The notes: generated by a model not told the origin, from the sequence alone. A stretch of DNA of 64,000 bases from Glaciimonas sp. PAMC28666 (GCF_016917355.1 NZ_CP070304.1:2170001-2234000); one strand, 5' to 3'; positions 45,337 through 53,098 are shown, numbered from the stretch's first letter. A program made the numbers and translations.

Positions 45337-45702
45337 TTTTTTACCTCGCCATCCTTTCGTTCGCCCATTCGGTCGCATTCCTGGCACCATATCTGGCTTG
45401 TTGCTCGGCGTCCACGAACCGTCCGTATTTCCATTTAAGAATGGGTTGGTACGCTCTATGACAGTGGCGTTGAATATATTGCCGGTCTTGTTAGCTAATA
45501 TAAATTGCTTAGCGGTTCCATCGCTTTTACCACCTCTTTCTGCTCCGGTATCGACAATGGCTTAGCCCGCTGACAGTAAGCGTTGATAGGCTTCTTCTGT
45601 TGAAATATTTTCGCCGGACTTTTCTTGGATTTGCTGACGATATTTCTTCGCGTTCTGTTTGGCCCAATCGCGTTCACTTTGATGCAACTGCCGATTATTA
45701 GC
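45337..45702 (-). pseudogene. Module M6: truncated orphan cdiA-CT with nonsense codon
   Basis: Begins NNRQLHQSERDWAKQNAKKY as in M1 and M7. A TAA at 45562-45564 replaces the Tyr codon after RLLSAG. Past it the same frame continues AIVDTGAERGGKSDGTAKQF and ERTNPFLNGNTDGSWTP, then switches to unrelated KPDMVPGMRPNGRTKGW and runs to the immunity start. The C-terminal toxin core is absent. Just before the motif, VMIKAPIMRQ is a scar of type B toxin sequence, so this module is a recombination mosaic. Confidence 0.8.
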
Positions 45703-45785
45703 GATGTGCCGACTCTCGGAAGTTGCCGCATGATCGGTGCTTTGATCATGACACCCATAATGATTTATTTAACGTTTCGCTATTC

Positions 45786-46058
45786 TCATTGAAGAAAAAT
45801 CGCAAAAAAAAATAGAACGGTCACGAGAATACAATACGCAATCCTACCAACTTGGTTGGTTCCTTTTCTATATGCGAAAGGTGCCGGTAAATCCCAATTT
45901 TTAAATACCGCACTTATGATCCAAATTAACCAAATTGCAGTACCGAGCAGAAGAATCGTTTTATCGAACGCATCACTCCTTGCCAATATAACTCCCTTAA
46001 TTACACTACTAATACCGACTAAACTAATGAGCAGTTTCATCCACCGTATACTGTTCAT
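45786..46058 (-). CDS. cdiI: Module M5 immunity protein, membrane
   Basis: 90 residues; its ATG shares one base with the M5 toxin stop. Three hydrophobic segments: WMKLLISLVGISSVIKGVIL, ILLLGTAIWLIWIISAVF and IAYCILVTVLFFFAIFL. It is a diverged homologue of the M8 immunity protein. A membrane immunity protein implies that the toxin acts on or through the inner membrane. Confidence 0.8.
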   Translation of the reverse strand: MNSIRWMKLLISLVGISSVIKGVILARSDAFDKTILLLGTAIWLIWIISAVFKNWDLPAPFAYRKGTNQVGRIAYCILVTVLFFFAIFLQ

Positions 46059-47608
46059 TATTTATCTTCTCGCGTGTTAGGATATTTTTGTACTCTATCT
46101 GCCAATGCCTTCCAACCGCCCCCCAAATCCACCAAAGAAACAACTCTACTTGCTGCGGCTTCACCCAATCCATATATCCGCTGTAAGTATTGTTGAGCAG
46201 TTTGTTGGAGGGCTACATTTGCTAACCCTCCGATGGGTTTACCTTGTACGTACCCTGAGCCAACAGAAGAGGCCGCTCCAACGATAGTTGCCATAAATCC
46301 TATAGCACCTATGGGATTAATAAGTGCGGCATATGTCGAACCAGTCCCAAGATCATCAAATACTTTTTGATCTAGAGCTTTTGCATAAGCCACCGTCCCC
46401 GGATCAGACATATCCAGATTTTGCCCCCCACAACCAGCCGAAGCAGTCGGACAAGGGAAATATTTGGGCACATGCATTTTTCCATCCACCGATATTTGTT
46501 GTGCGTAGCGACCTTCGTCATCCAGCGGCAAGTTTGTCGCCGGATCGCGCTTTATCTTATTCGCGCCCGCTATTTTTGGTTGTCTGATCGGCGCTTTAAT
46601 AATCACACCGGCAATTTCTTTATCCACGTAACCGCTGTTGATATAGGGTGAGTTTTTTTGATCGTTCGTCCCATAGAACAGAAACTGTCCATTACCGATC
46701 GAAAGGCTTGGATTAGTCGCGGCATATTCCGACTGCAAAGTATGTAAGAACGCTTCTGCCTTTGCTGAGTATGGCACGTCGTAGCCGAGATTATAATCAA
46801 CTAGATTTTGGGCTGTGTTTGCCAGCGATGATAACGCACCCAGGATTTGCTCTGGCGTAGGGTCATCTGTCTTGTACTTTTCTTTCGCAAAACGACGTGC
46901 GTTTTGTTTAATGAGTTCGGCTTCTTTCGGATGAAGGGCGCGGTTGTTGGCGTCCGCATTCTTCCCCATCATCCCGCCCATGCCAGCGCTATCCATCCCG
47001 CCGCCTGCCAATCCGCCTGCAGCCGCACCGACCAGCGTGGCTCCCAGTCCCATCATGTCGTTGTAGGCCTGCAGTCCTTCCTTGCTGCTGATGTCGTAGC
47101 CGTTATTGAGCAGGTAGTCGCTAATGAGCGGTGACATCTTTTCAACACTCATGCCTGCTGCGACGCCGCCAGCAGCGCTGCTGTCACCGATCTTTGCCTG
47201 GATCAGTCCGACGATACCGTGCAGCGCGATCTTTTGGGGGGAGCCGTCGGGGTAGCCGGCTTTTTGTGCGATGTCGCCGACCATGCCGTTGAGGGCTGCG
47301 CCGGCGATGTCGGCGGCGCGCTGGTTGTCTTGTGCGCGTTGTTGTTCTGCCTGTAAATTGTGGGCTTGCTGCAGGGTTAAGGTGTTGCTGAGGGTCTCGT
47401 TGGCGGTAGCGGCATCGCGCTGCGTTAAGGTCTCGGCGGTGGCCTGGCTGTGGGCGTGGGTGGTGGCGTCGCCAGTGCCGGTGATGGTAACTGTGGACGG
47501 GCTGATGACGCTGTCGGTGTGGCTGGTGGCGTCCCCACTCTTGGGCATGCCGGCGCCGCCGGCGCGACAGAACCTATTTGAACCAAGGTCCAAATTTTTC
47601 TGGATCAT
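46058..47608 (-). CDS. Module M5: orphan CdiA fragment with type B toxin tip
   Basis: 516 residues in frame. Real similarity to CdiA starts at GGAGMPKSGDATSHTDSVIS, earlier than in M2 or M8, so about 245 residues of CdiA precede the motif, here NADANNRALHPKEAEL. The type B constant block follows: LVDYNLGYDVPYSAKAEAFL, AGVIIKAPIRQPKI, YFPCPTASAGCGGQNLDMSD. The variable tip is INPIGAIGFMATIVGAASSV to SLVDLGGGWKALADRV. The first residues (MIQKNLDLGSNR) overlap the 3' end of the M4 immunity gene in another frame and are probably not native. No secretion signal. Confidence 0.8.
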   Translation of the reverse strand: MIQKNLDLGSNRFCRAGGAGMPKSGDATSHTDSVISPSTVTITGTGDATTHAHSQATAETLTQRDAATANETLSNTLTLQQAHNLQAEQQRAQDNQRAADIAGAALNGMVGDIAQKAGYPDGSPQKIALHGIVGLIQAKIGDSSAAGGVAAGMSVEKMSPLISDYLLNNGYDISSKEGLQAYNDMMGLGATLVGAAAGGLAGGGMDSAGMGGMMGKNADANNRALHPKEAELIKQNARRFAKEKYKTDDPTPEQILGALSSLANTAQNLVDYNLGYDVPYSAKAEAFLHTLQSEYAATNPSLSIGNGQFLFYGTNDQKNSPYINSGYVDKEIAGVIIKAPIRQPKIAGANKIKRDPATNLPLDDEGRYAQQISVDGKMHVPKYFPCPTASAGCGGQNLDMSDPGTVAYAKALDQKVFDDLGTGSTYAALINPIGAIGFMATIVGAASSVGSGYVQGKPIGGLANVALQQTAQQYLQRIYGLGEAAASRVVSLVDLGGGWKALADRVQKYPNTREDK

Positions 47609-47842
47609 CGCTAAGCGTACCTGTTTTCATCAAAGCCTTTGGCAGGCATAAGAACGATATTATAGTTATCAATATGGAGGAGGGAATACCTTTCCAATAT
47701 AAAGCGCTACATTTATCTAAACCAAACACAAATTGGCTTAATGCATTTATCGCAACCCCCCCAACATATTCCCGAACCGATCGCTATTGAACCTACCAAT
47801 ATTTTTTATCTGAAAAGTTGCATACAATCTTTGCCAATTCAT
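47574..47842 (-). pseudogene. Module M4 immunity gene, frameshifted at a 7-G tract
   Basis: ATG 47840-47842 has GAAGGAG upstream and starts one base after the M4 toxin stop. It reads MNWQRLYATFQIKNIGRFNS then DRFGNMLGGLR and stops. If one G is added to the seven-G tract (47756-47762), the frame continues as VAINALSQFVFGLDKCSALY, WKGIPSSILITIISFLCLP and GTLSDDPEKFGPWFK to TAG 47574. The rebuilt protein is about 88 residues with two membrane helices. As read, immunity to the intact M4 toxin would be OFF. Confidence 0.78.
47756..47762 (-). repeat. Seven-base G homopolymer, frameshift site in the M4 immunity gene
   Basis: Seven C on the plus strand. Eight would restore the reading frame of the immunity protein. 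Confidence 0.92.
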
Positions 47843-47843
47843 T

Positions 47844-48833
47844 TCACTCCTTCGAATTATGGATTTGGTTTATTACTTCTAGTCCATTTGAGCCAATACC
47901 GAAAAGTAGCGTTCCTTGTGTTATTCCATAAGGCAATGGCATCCCCGTTAAAGGATTTAAAGTAGCGTTGCCGACACGCGGGACCTTGACTCCGAATAAC
48001 GAACTGGTTCGATTAATTCCATCTGAAGCACCAACTTTAAGTGGAACATGCGCTTTTAAAGCTCCTATTGAAAATACTAAATTCATTCCGTCGTAAGCGA
48101 TATCACCCCACCCTTGTGGCAATACTTGATTAAATCCATGCCTTAATGGATCTATACCGGTCGTTCCCCTACCGTTATATTGGTTATACAGCCCCGTCCC
48201 GCCATCAATGGCGGTACTTGTTCCCGCCCCAATCATCCATCCTCCGCCTGCCAAACAGCCAATCCCTGTGGTTCCACAAATTGTTGCACCGACGTAGGCA
48301 GTTAGTCCGCCTGTCGCAACTTTTCCGACATTTTTAGCTACCGGAATATCTTCAGAAAGCATACGATCAGTAATACTATCCATCGCTGAATACCCAAACT
48401 GACCTTCAGTCTGTTGTAACTTAATCCAAGTCAGTTCATCCTTTAACGTATAAGCATCCATGACACCAACATAATTGGTCTCACGTTCTTGACTACCTTC
48501 GGGATATTGCTCCCAACACTTCACTTCATAGCATGCCGCTTGCGTGAGACGTTTTTCTTCATCTTTGTTTCCGTTAGCTTTCTTGGCAATTAAATCTTTT
48601 TCACTTTGATGCAACTGCCGATTATTAGCATCAGGGCAGTCCGACGCAATATTCACCGCCAAACGCCGCCGACCCAGACGGGGCGGGGCTTGCCGGGCGA
48701 TCCATTTTCCAGACACGCTCTTACGCGGGGGGATTTTTCCAGACGCGGTTTTTGCCTCCAGAGAGAGGATATCCAGACGCACGCGGTGCGTGCGTGGGGG
48801 GTGCCTTTGATGTTGCCGTTGGGGGTTGTGCAT
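47844..48833 (-). CDS. Module M4: orphan cdiA-CT, type D (membrane-active candidate)
   Basis: 329 residues from ATG 48831-48833. The motif DANNRQLHQSEKDLIAKKAN begins near residue 69, so the first 68 residues (Arg/Pro rich) are not CdiA pre-toxin sequence and probably not native. After the motif come CYEVKCWEQYPEGSQERETN, a Gly-rich hydrophobic section (ATICGTTGIGCLAGGGWMIG) and a C-terminal part with LFGVKVPRVGNATLNPLTGM and PYGITQGTLLFGIGSNG. The tail resembles toxin tips annotated with DUF4225 in enterobacterial CdiA proteins, from memory. The paired immunity gene is frameshifted. Confidence 0.72.
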   Translation of the reverse strand: MHNPQRQHQRHPPRTHRVRLDILSLEAKTASGKIPPRKSVSGKWIARQAPPRLGRRRLAVNIASDCPDANNRQLHQSEKDLIAKKANGNKDEEKRLTQAACYEVKCWEQYPEGSQERETNYVGVMDAYTLKDELTWIKLQQTEGQFGYSAMDSITDRMLSEDIPVAKNVGKVATGGLTAYVGATICGTTGIGCLAGGGWMIGAGTSTAIDGGTGLYNQYNGRGTTGIDPLRHGFNQVLPQGWGDIAYDGMNLVFSIGALKAHVPLKVGASDGINRTSSLFGVKVPRVGNATLNPLTGMPLPYGITQGTLLFGIGSNGLEVINQIHNSKE

Positions 48834-48960
48834 CGCGCCATTATACGGATGCTGTGTGGGGAGACTATTTTGTGCGTCACGCTTCTTCGCCGGACTGCAC
48901 CGGCGCTCATCCCGTCCCGTCCCGTCAAATTAACGGGATTGGGAGCAGCTTTTTTTGATT
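48640..48960. other. GC-rich segment of unknown origin upstream of the M4 motif
   Basis: Between the M3 immunity gene and the M4 NNRQLH motif lies about 300 bp richer in G+C than its surroundings. GTCTGGA is repeated three times on the minus strand (near 48690-48785), and CGGGA is repeated near 48910-48922. The distal edge (48917-48963) shares the block AGC-GC-TTTTTTTGATTTAA with the region after the main cdiI at 53078-53098. It does not match the CdiA pre-toxin region that precedes other modules. Confidence 0.5.
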
Positions 48961-48998
48961 TAATAAAAGACCAGAACAAGGCATGAGCATGTAACAAA

Positions 48999-49157
48999 TT
49001 ATTTAAAATAAAACATATAAATAATGATGGCGATAACTAAAACAATGAATGTCCAATAACTTAACCTATCCTTCTTAGAAGCATCCAAATAACGCTCATC
49101 ACGAGTTTTGGTACATATCTCTATGAGTAATTCTTTATATCGCTTTTTATTATTCAT
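48999..49157 (-). CDS. cdiI: Module M3 immunity candidate, 52-residue membrane protein
   Basis: ATG 49155-49157 lies inside the last codons of the M3 toxin (8-bp overlap) and the frame ends at TAA 48999. The peptide is basic and helical at the N-terminus (MNNKKRYKELLIEICTKTRD) with one membrane helix at the end (WTFIVLVIAIIIYMFYF). The overlap and position are exactly those of the other immunity genes in this array. Its size is very small for an immunity protein. Confidence 0.65.
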   Translation of the reverse strand: MNNKKRYKELLIEICTKTRDERYLDASKKDRLSYWTFIVLVIAIIIYMFYFK

Positions 49158-50061
49158 TTTTTGTTACTCGGTTACCATTTACATCGAAACCGTATCCAAC
49201 TGGCGTTACACCCACTCCCGGAGTTCCAATGCCATACTCAATAGATGTACCTCCCCCATAACCTTGATTAATCCCACCTCCTGCGCCAATTAAAGGGAAC
49301 AGCGGAAATGGCAAGATGACAGAACCTTGCCCACCTGCGCCAGGTAAAAAACTGTTAGTGGATTTTGAATTTGCTCCACCTATAATGTATCCGAACATAA
49401 TTGAACCACCCGGTTTTATTGAATACCCCGGATAGGATCGCCCTAATCCCCATTGACCAACTATCCGGCCGTTGTGCAAATTAATTGCACCACCGCCAGA
49501 GAAAAGATAAAAGTTAGCCGATACAGACATGTAATCAGGCCCAGCCCCCGGACGTCCCTGAGGAATGCAGTCCGCTGATATGCATGAAATTTTTGGTGTG
49601 TACGGATTGTTCATAGAAAAAATATCATCCCTTGACGGTACGCCAGGCGTCACATCTCCCAGCGTTACCGGATCCCAGTTATATGCCGAATTGGCACCAC
49701 CCGTACCCGCCTGGATATAGGCCGCCAACGCAGGGTCAACGCTACCTTGCACTTGCTCTATTAAATAGTCTCCGCCTGGCCTCCACTTCGCGCCAGTATC
49801 ATATACACCGTCGGGATTTTTGATGCCGTCCACAACCATACCGGTCGTGACATCTTCTCCCAACGCACTATTGCCACCAGCACGCATCGCGTCCTCTACT
49901 TGCTCGACGGTGTATTTCCCGTTGCTGTTTTCCGCCAGTTTCTTCGCTAACGTTTTTTCTTTAGCCTTCCCATCTTCATGCAACTGCCGATTATTAGCAT
50001 CCGCAATCACCCCGACATTCGCACCTATCCCGGCATCCCGGCAGCGCCCCAGAGGCCGCAC
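49150..50061 (-). CDS. Module M3: orphan cdiA-CT, type C (Gly-rich tip)
   Basis: 303 residues from a GTG that is probably not a true start. The motif is DANNRQLHEDGKAKEKTLAK. An upstream scar, NDMMNLGATLVGAA, in another frame shows that it was joined to CdiA pre-toxin sequence and then lost its frame. The middle has YLIEQVQGSVDPALAAYIQ. The C-terminal half is Gly-rich with short beta strands (DYMSVSANFYLFSGGGAINL, GQWGLGRSYPGYSIKPGG, GAGGGINQGYGGGTSIEYG). That part recalls the polymorphic toxin type 22 family, a resemblance I hold loosely. The paired immunity candidate is a tiny membrane protein. Confidence 0.72.
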   Translation of the reverse strand: MRPLGRCRDAGIGANVGVIADANNRQLHEDGKAKEKTLAKKLAENSNGKYTVEQVEDAMRAGGNSALGEDVTTGMVVDGIKNPDGVYDTGAKWRPGGDYLIEQVQGSVDPALAAYIQAGTGGANSAYNWDPVTLGDVTPGVPSRDDIFSMNNPYTPKISCISADCIPQGRPGAGPDYMSVSANFYLFSGGGAINLHNGRIVGQWGLGRSYPGYSIKPGGSIMFGYIIGGANSKSTNSFLPGAGGQGSVILPFPLFPLIGAGGGINQGYGGGTSIEYGIGTPGVGVTPVGYGFDVNGNRVTKNE

Positions 50062-50178
50062 CGACCAGCGTCGCGCCCAGATTCATCATGTCGTTGAAGT
50101 CCTATGAACCGGGTGAATAGCCCTGAATGCGTCATCACTTCTTTTTCCAAGGTGAGGCAAGCCTTCCATCATTAAGTT

Positions 50179-50442
50179 TTATTTTTTTAAAAACAATAAA
50201 AAGTAAACGACTAATGCCGTTACGCAAAATATTTTACGTGCAATAGGTTCAGCATTTGGCTTCAGTGAAAAAGCACCAAGGTAAATTGTTGTCCCATTTA
50301 AATATGAATGAATAGTGCAAAGCATTAATATCTGCATCCCAAAAATACCTGAAAAATTTAACCACTCACCCCAAAATCTGAAATATGAATTTAATCCAGC
50401 CAACGTACTCATACTGAGAAGAAAAATCATTTTTTTACTCAT
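50179..50442 (-). CDS. cdiI: Module M2 immunity protein, membrane
   Basis: 87 residues; its ATG shares one base with the M2 toxin stop (TAATG). Hydrophobic segments include MIFLLSMSTLAGLNSYF, FSGIFGMQILMLCTIHSYL and IFCVTALVVYFLLFL. It is less like the M5 and M8 immunity proteins than those are to each other, which fits its more divergent toxin tip. Confidence 0.78.
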   Translation of the reverse strand: MSKKMIFLLSMSTLAGLNSYFRFWGEWLNFSGIFGMQILMLCTIHSYLNGTTIYLGAFSLKPNAEPIARKIFCVTALVVYFLLFLKK

Positions 50443-51674
50443 TATTTTCTCCCGTTATTCGATTTTTCTGGTTTAGTCTCCTCTTTAGCACGATTCACAA
50501 ATGCATCCCATCCACCAGCCAAATCGATGAGGTTAATTATTCGGGTGGCTGATCCCCCTGATATCTGCAACACTTCTGTTAGATATTTATCTACTCCGCG
50601 AGTAACGACCTCCTTCCCAAGCGTCGTGAATGGATCATCGACTAACATTGATCCGGCACTTGCAAATATTCCGGTAGCCGCAGCGGCAGTGCCTATGGCT
50701 CCTACAGGATTTAACACTCCTGCGATAGTTGCCGCAGTTCCAATGTCACGAAATATCTTCTTATCCAACGCCGTCACATAAGCCGCCGTCCCCGGGTCAG
50801 ACATATCCAGATTCTGCCCGCCACAGCCAGCGGAAGCCCGCGGACACGGGAAGTATTTCGGCGCATGCATTTTTCCATCGACTACAATCTGTTGCGCATA
50901 GCGTCCTTCTTCATCCAACGGCAAGTTGGTCGCAGGATCGCGTTTGCTATTATTTTCGCCGGGTATTTCAGGTTTTCTGATCGGCGCTTTAATGATCACA
51001 CCGGCAATTTCTTTATCAACGTAACCGCTGTTGATATACGGTGAATTTTTTTGGTCATTGGTGGCATAGAACAGGTATTGTCCATTCCCGATGGATAGTG
51101 TCGGATCGGTGGATGCGTACTCTGATTGCAGCGTATGTAAAAAAGATTCTGCCTGTTTAAAATAAGGCACGTCGTAGCCAAGATTGTAATCAATCAGATT
51201 TTGCGCGGTATTGGCTAACATGGCTACTGCACCTTGCAATTGTTCTGCCGTGGGTTTATCTGTTTTATAAAACTCTTTTGCAAATCGTTCCGCATTTTTT
51301 TTGATCAGGTCAACCTCAGCCGGATGCATTTGCCGATTATTAGTGTCCGCATTCTTCCCCATCATCCCGCCCATGCCAGCGCTATCCATCCCGCCGCCTG
51401 CCAATCCCCCTGCAGCCGCACCGACCAGCGTCGCTCCCAGTCCCATCATGTCGTTGTAGGCCTGCAGTCCTTCCTTGCTGCTGATGTCGTAGCCGTTATT
51501 GAGCAGATATTCGCTAATGAGCGGTGACATCTTTTCAACACTCATGCCTGCTGCGACGCCGCCAGTGGCGCTGCTGTCACCGATCTTTGCCTGGATCAGT
51601 CCGACAATACCGTGCAGGGCGATCTTTTGGGGGGAGCCGTCGGCCCACTGTCCTTGTGCCAACTCACCGACCAT
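50442..51674 (-). CDS. Module M2: orphan CdiA fragment with type B toxin tip
   Basis: 410 residues from ATG 51674, with the frame open upstream to the M1 immunity stop at 51717. Residues 1-110 are CdiA pre-toxin (MVGELAQGQWADGSPQKIAL and AYNDMMGLGATLVGAAAGG), then NADTNNRQMH. The constant type B block reads DYNLGYDVPYFKQAESFLHT, AGVIIKAPIRKPEI, YFPCPRASAGCGGQNLDMSD. The variable tip is GVLNPVGAIGTAAAATGIFA to NLIDLAGGWDAFVNRA. It lacks a secretion signal. Confidence 0.8.
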   Translation of the reverse strand: MVGELAQGQWADGSPQKIALHGIVGLIQAKIGDSSATGGVAAGMSVEKMSPLISEYLLNNGYDISSKEGLQAYNDMMGLGATLVGAAAGGLAGGGMDSAGMGGMMGKNADTNNRQMHPAEVDLIKKNAERFAKEFYKTDKPTAEQLQGAVAMLANTAQNLIDYNLGYDVPYFKQAESFLHTLQSEYASTDPTLSIGNGQYLFYATNDQKNSPYINSGYVDKEIAGVIIKAPIRKPEIPGENNSKRDPATNLPLDEEGRYAQQIVVDGKMHAPKYFPCPRASAGCGGQNLDMSDPGTAAYVTALDKKIFRDIGTAATIAGVLNPVGAIGTAAAATGIFASAGSMLVDDPFTTLGKEVVTRGVDKYLTEVLQISGGSATRIINLIDLAGGWDAFVNRAKEETKPEKSNNGRK

Positions 51675-51716
51675 GTTGGCAAGTACAGCAAAATCTCTGA
51701 AACTTTTGGTAAGAAA

Positions 51717-52016
51717 TTACCATGACTGTGGGACGTAAGTAATTTCATATTTTTGTTTCAACTCTTTTTGTAGTTTTATTGAAATCTGATAACCTTTTTC
51801 ATTAAAAATTTGTAGTTCTTCTTCTATCTTAAACCTAGAGTGTGGCGGATAGTTTTGGCACAATGTTGCTTGGAAAATACGATCCCATTCTTCAATCTCT
51901 TGTACAAGGGAGATGCTCAACGCCAGTTCTGAAAGCTCCACAGGTCCCATATGCTCTACAGAGTGATCGAAAATTGGTGAAGTTAAGTATTCTGCTACTA
52001 AGGTCAGTTTCCTCAT
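51717..52016 (-). CDS. Module M1 immunity protein, type A
   Basis: 99 residues from ATG 52014-52016, overlapping the toxin stop as TAATG with GGAGG five bases before. A soluble acidic protein: MRKLTLVAEYLTSPIFDHSV and NYPPHSRFKIEEELQIFNEK, C-terminus ITYVPQSW. No membrane helix. I do not recognise the family, but position and duplication with its toxin make the role clear. Soluble immunity points to a toxin acting in the cytosol, probably on nucleic acid. Confidence 0.8.
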   Translation of the reverse strand: MRKLTLVAEYLTSPIFDHSVEHMGPVELSELALSISLVQEIEEWDRIFQATLCQNYPPHSRFKIEEELQIFNEKGYQISIKLQKELKQKYEITYVPQSW

Positions 52017-53035
52017 TATGGCCTCCATGAAGTGACTGGATAAGCGGTGACAATAAAACCATTATTTGCTACGCCGACGGCTATATGTTTTGAGATGCCG
52101 TTATATGTAATTTCATATACGGACGCAGTGCCCGCTTTCCCCACATATTTTCCTTGGCTTATAGCTTGCATGACGACGGTAGGCACATCCGCTTGAGAAA
52201 TGCCTTTGCTTGCAAAATCTGTCGCATGTCGTTCAATAATATGCTGCAGCCCCCCCTTAGAATTTCCTTGCTCCAAAAATACAATTCTTCCATCGGTTAA
52301 TTTTTTGATAGCAACCACATTTTCAGGTGTCAGTTTCGTACCGGATTGCTCTAGTTTTGTTAATAGTTTCGCTTTTACAGTGCTGCTAACCAAGTTATTG
52401 GGGATCGCTGGCTTTACGCCACTTCCTAGCAACGCAGCGGCAATCGCCTTATCGGTTTCTGGGATTGACTGCGCAGCACCCCGCACCAACTCGGTTTCGG
52501 TAATGCCGTTCTTAAGCAAATTAATCTGTGCGTTAATCAAATTAATACTACCAAGGTCATCTTGATATAAGAGCTTCGTAGCTTCTAATGCCAGCAGCGC
52601 ATCATTAATTGCATCAAACTTTGCGCCACAATTATCACCACACGATTTCCCGAGATAGTCGTTTGCATTTGTTACCAACTTGCTCGCTACTTCTGCGGGT
52701 GTTTTTAAACCAAACCGTGCTTGCTGTTCAGGTGTCCATGACCCGTCTACATTACCACCTGCAAATGGATTAGTACGCTCTGCTGCGGTGCCCTTAAATA
52801 GTGTGCTGGTTTTGTTTTCTGCGATAAATTGCTTGGCGGTTTCATCGCTCTTGCCACCTCTCTCCGCTGCGGTATCGACAATGGCATAGCCCGCTGACAA
52901 TAAGCGTTGGTAAGCTTCTTCTGTCAAAATATTTTCACCGGTCTTTTCTTGCAGGTGCTCTCTGTATTTTTTAGCATTCTGTTTGGCCCAATCACGTTCG
53001 CTTTGATGCGACTGCCGATTGTTGGTCTTTAGCAG
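52016..53035 (-). CDS. Module M1: orphan cdiA-CT, type A (intact reading frame)
   Basis: Open from just after a TAG at 53036-53038 to the TAA at 52016, about 339 codons, with no ATG at the front; TTG 52927 is the first start-like codon. It begins at TNNRQSHQSERDWAKQNAKK. The central part is helical (ASKLVTNANDYLGKSCGDNC). The C-terminal 80 residues, after EQGNSKGG, are the likely toxin core: LQHIIERHATDFASKGISQA, VYEITYNGISKHIAVGVANN, AYPVTSWRP. The conserved His and Arg (HIIERHA) and a short beta sheet suggest a BECR-type RNase fold, which is an inference. Seven G at 52250-52256 keep it in frame. Confidence 0.8.
   Translation of the reverse strand: MLKTNNRQSHQSERDWAKQNAKKYREHLQEKTGENILTEEAYQRLLSAGYAIVDTAAERGGKSDETAKQFIAENKTSTLFKGTAAERTNPFAGGNVDGSWTPEQQARFGLKTPAEVASKLVTNANDYLGKSCGDNCGAKFDAINDALLALEATKLLYQDDLGSINLINAQINLLKNGITETELVRGAAQSIPETDKAIAAALLGSGVKPAIPNNLVSSTVKAKLLTKLEQSGTKLTPENVVAIKKLTDGRIVFLEQGNSKGGLQHIIERHATDFASKGISQADVPTVVMQAISQGKYVGKAGTASVYEITYNGISKHIAVGVANNGFIVTAYPVTSWRP
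52250..52256 (-). repeat. Seven-base G homopolymer in the M1 toxin (in frame)
   Basis: Seven C on the plus strand, just before the toxin core. The M7 copy has six and is out of frame. Confidence 0.95.
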
Positions 53036-53037
53036 CT

Positions 53038-53098
53038 AAAAAAACGCACCCAACCCCGCCCAATTAGCGGGGATGGAAGCGGCTTTTTTTGATTTAAA
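53038..53098 (-). terminator. Hairpin with flanking A/T runs after the main cdiI
   Basis: CCCCGC (53054-53059) pairs with GCGGGG (53067-53072). A seven-base T run lies on each outer side, depending on strand. It lies directly after the main cdiI and before the M1 motif, and probably ends the cdiA-cdiI transcript. If so, orphan modules would be poorly expressed by read-through. Confidence 0.65.

Larger units (their letters stand above)
51341..53020 (-). repeat. Direct duplication, copy 1 (partner 43395-45078)
   Basis: Near-identical to the M7/M8 interval over about 1.7 kb, same orientation, 7.9 kb apart. Recombination between the copies would delete or amplify modules M2 to M7. Confidence 0.88.
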
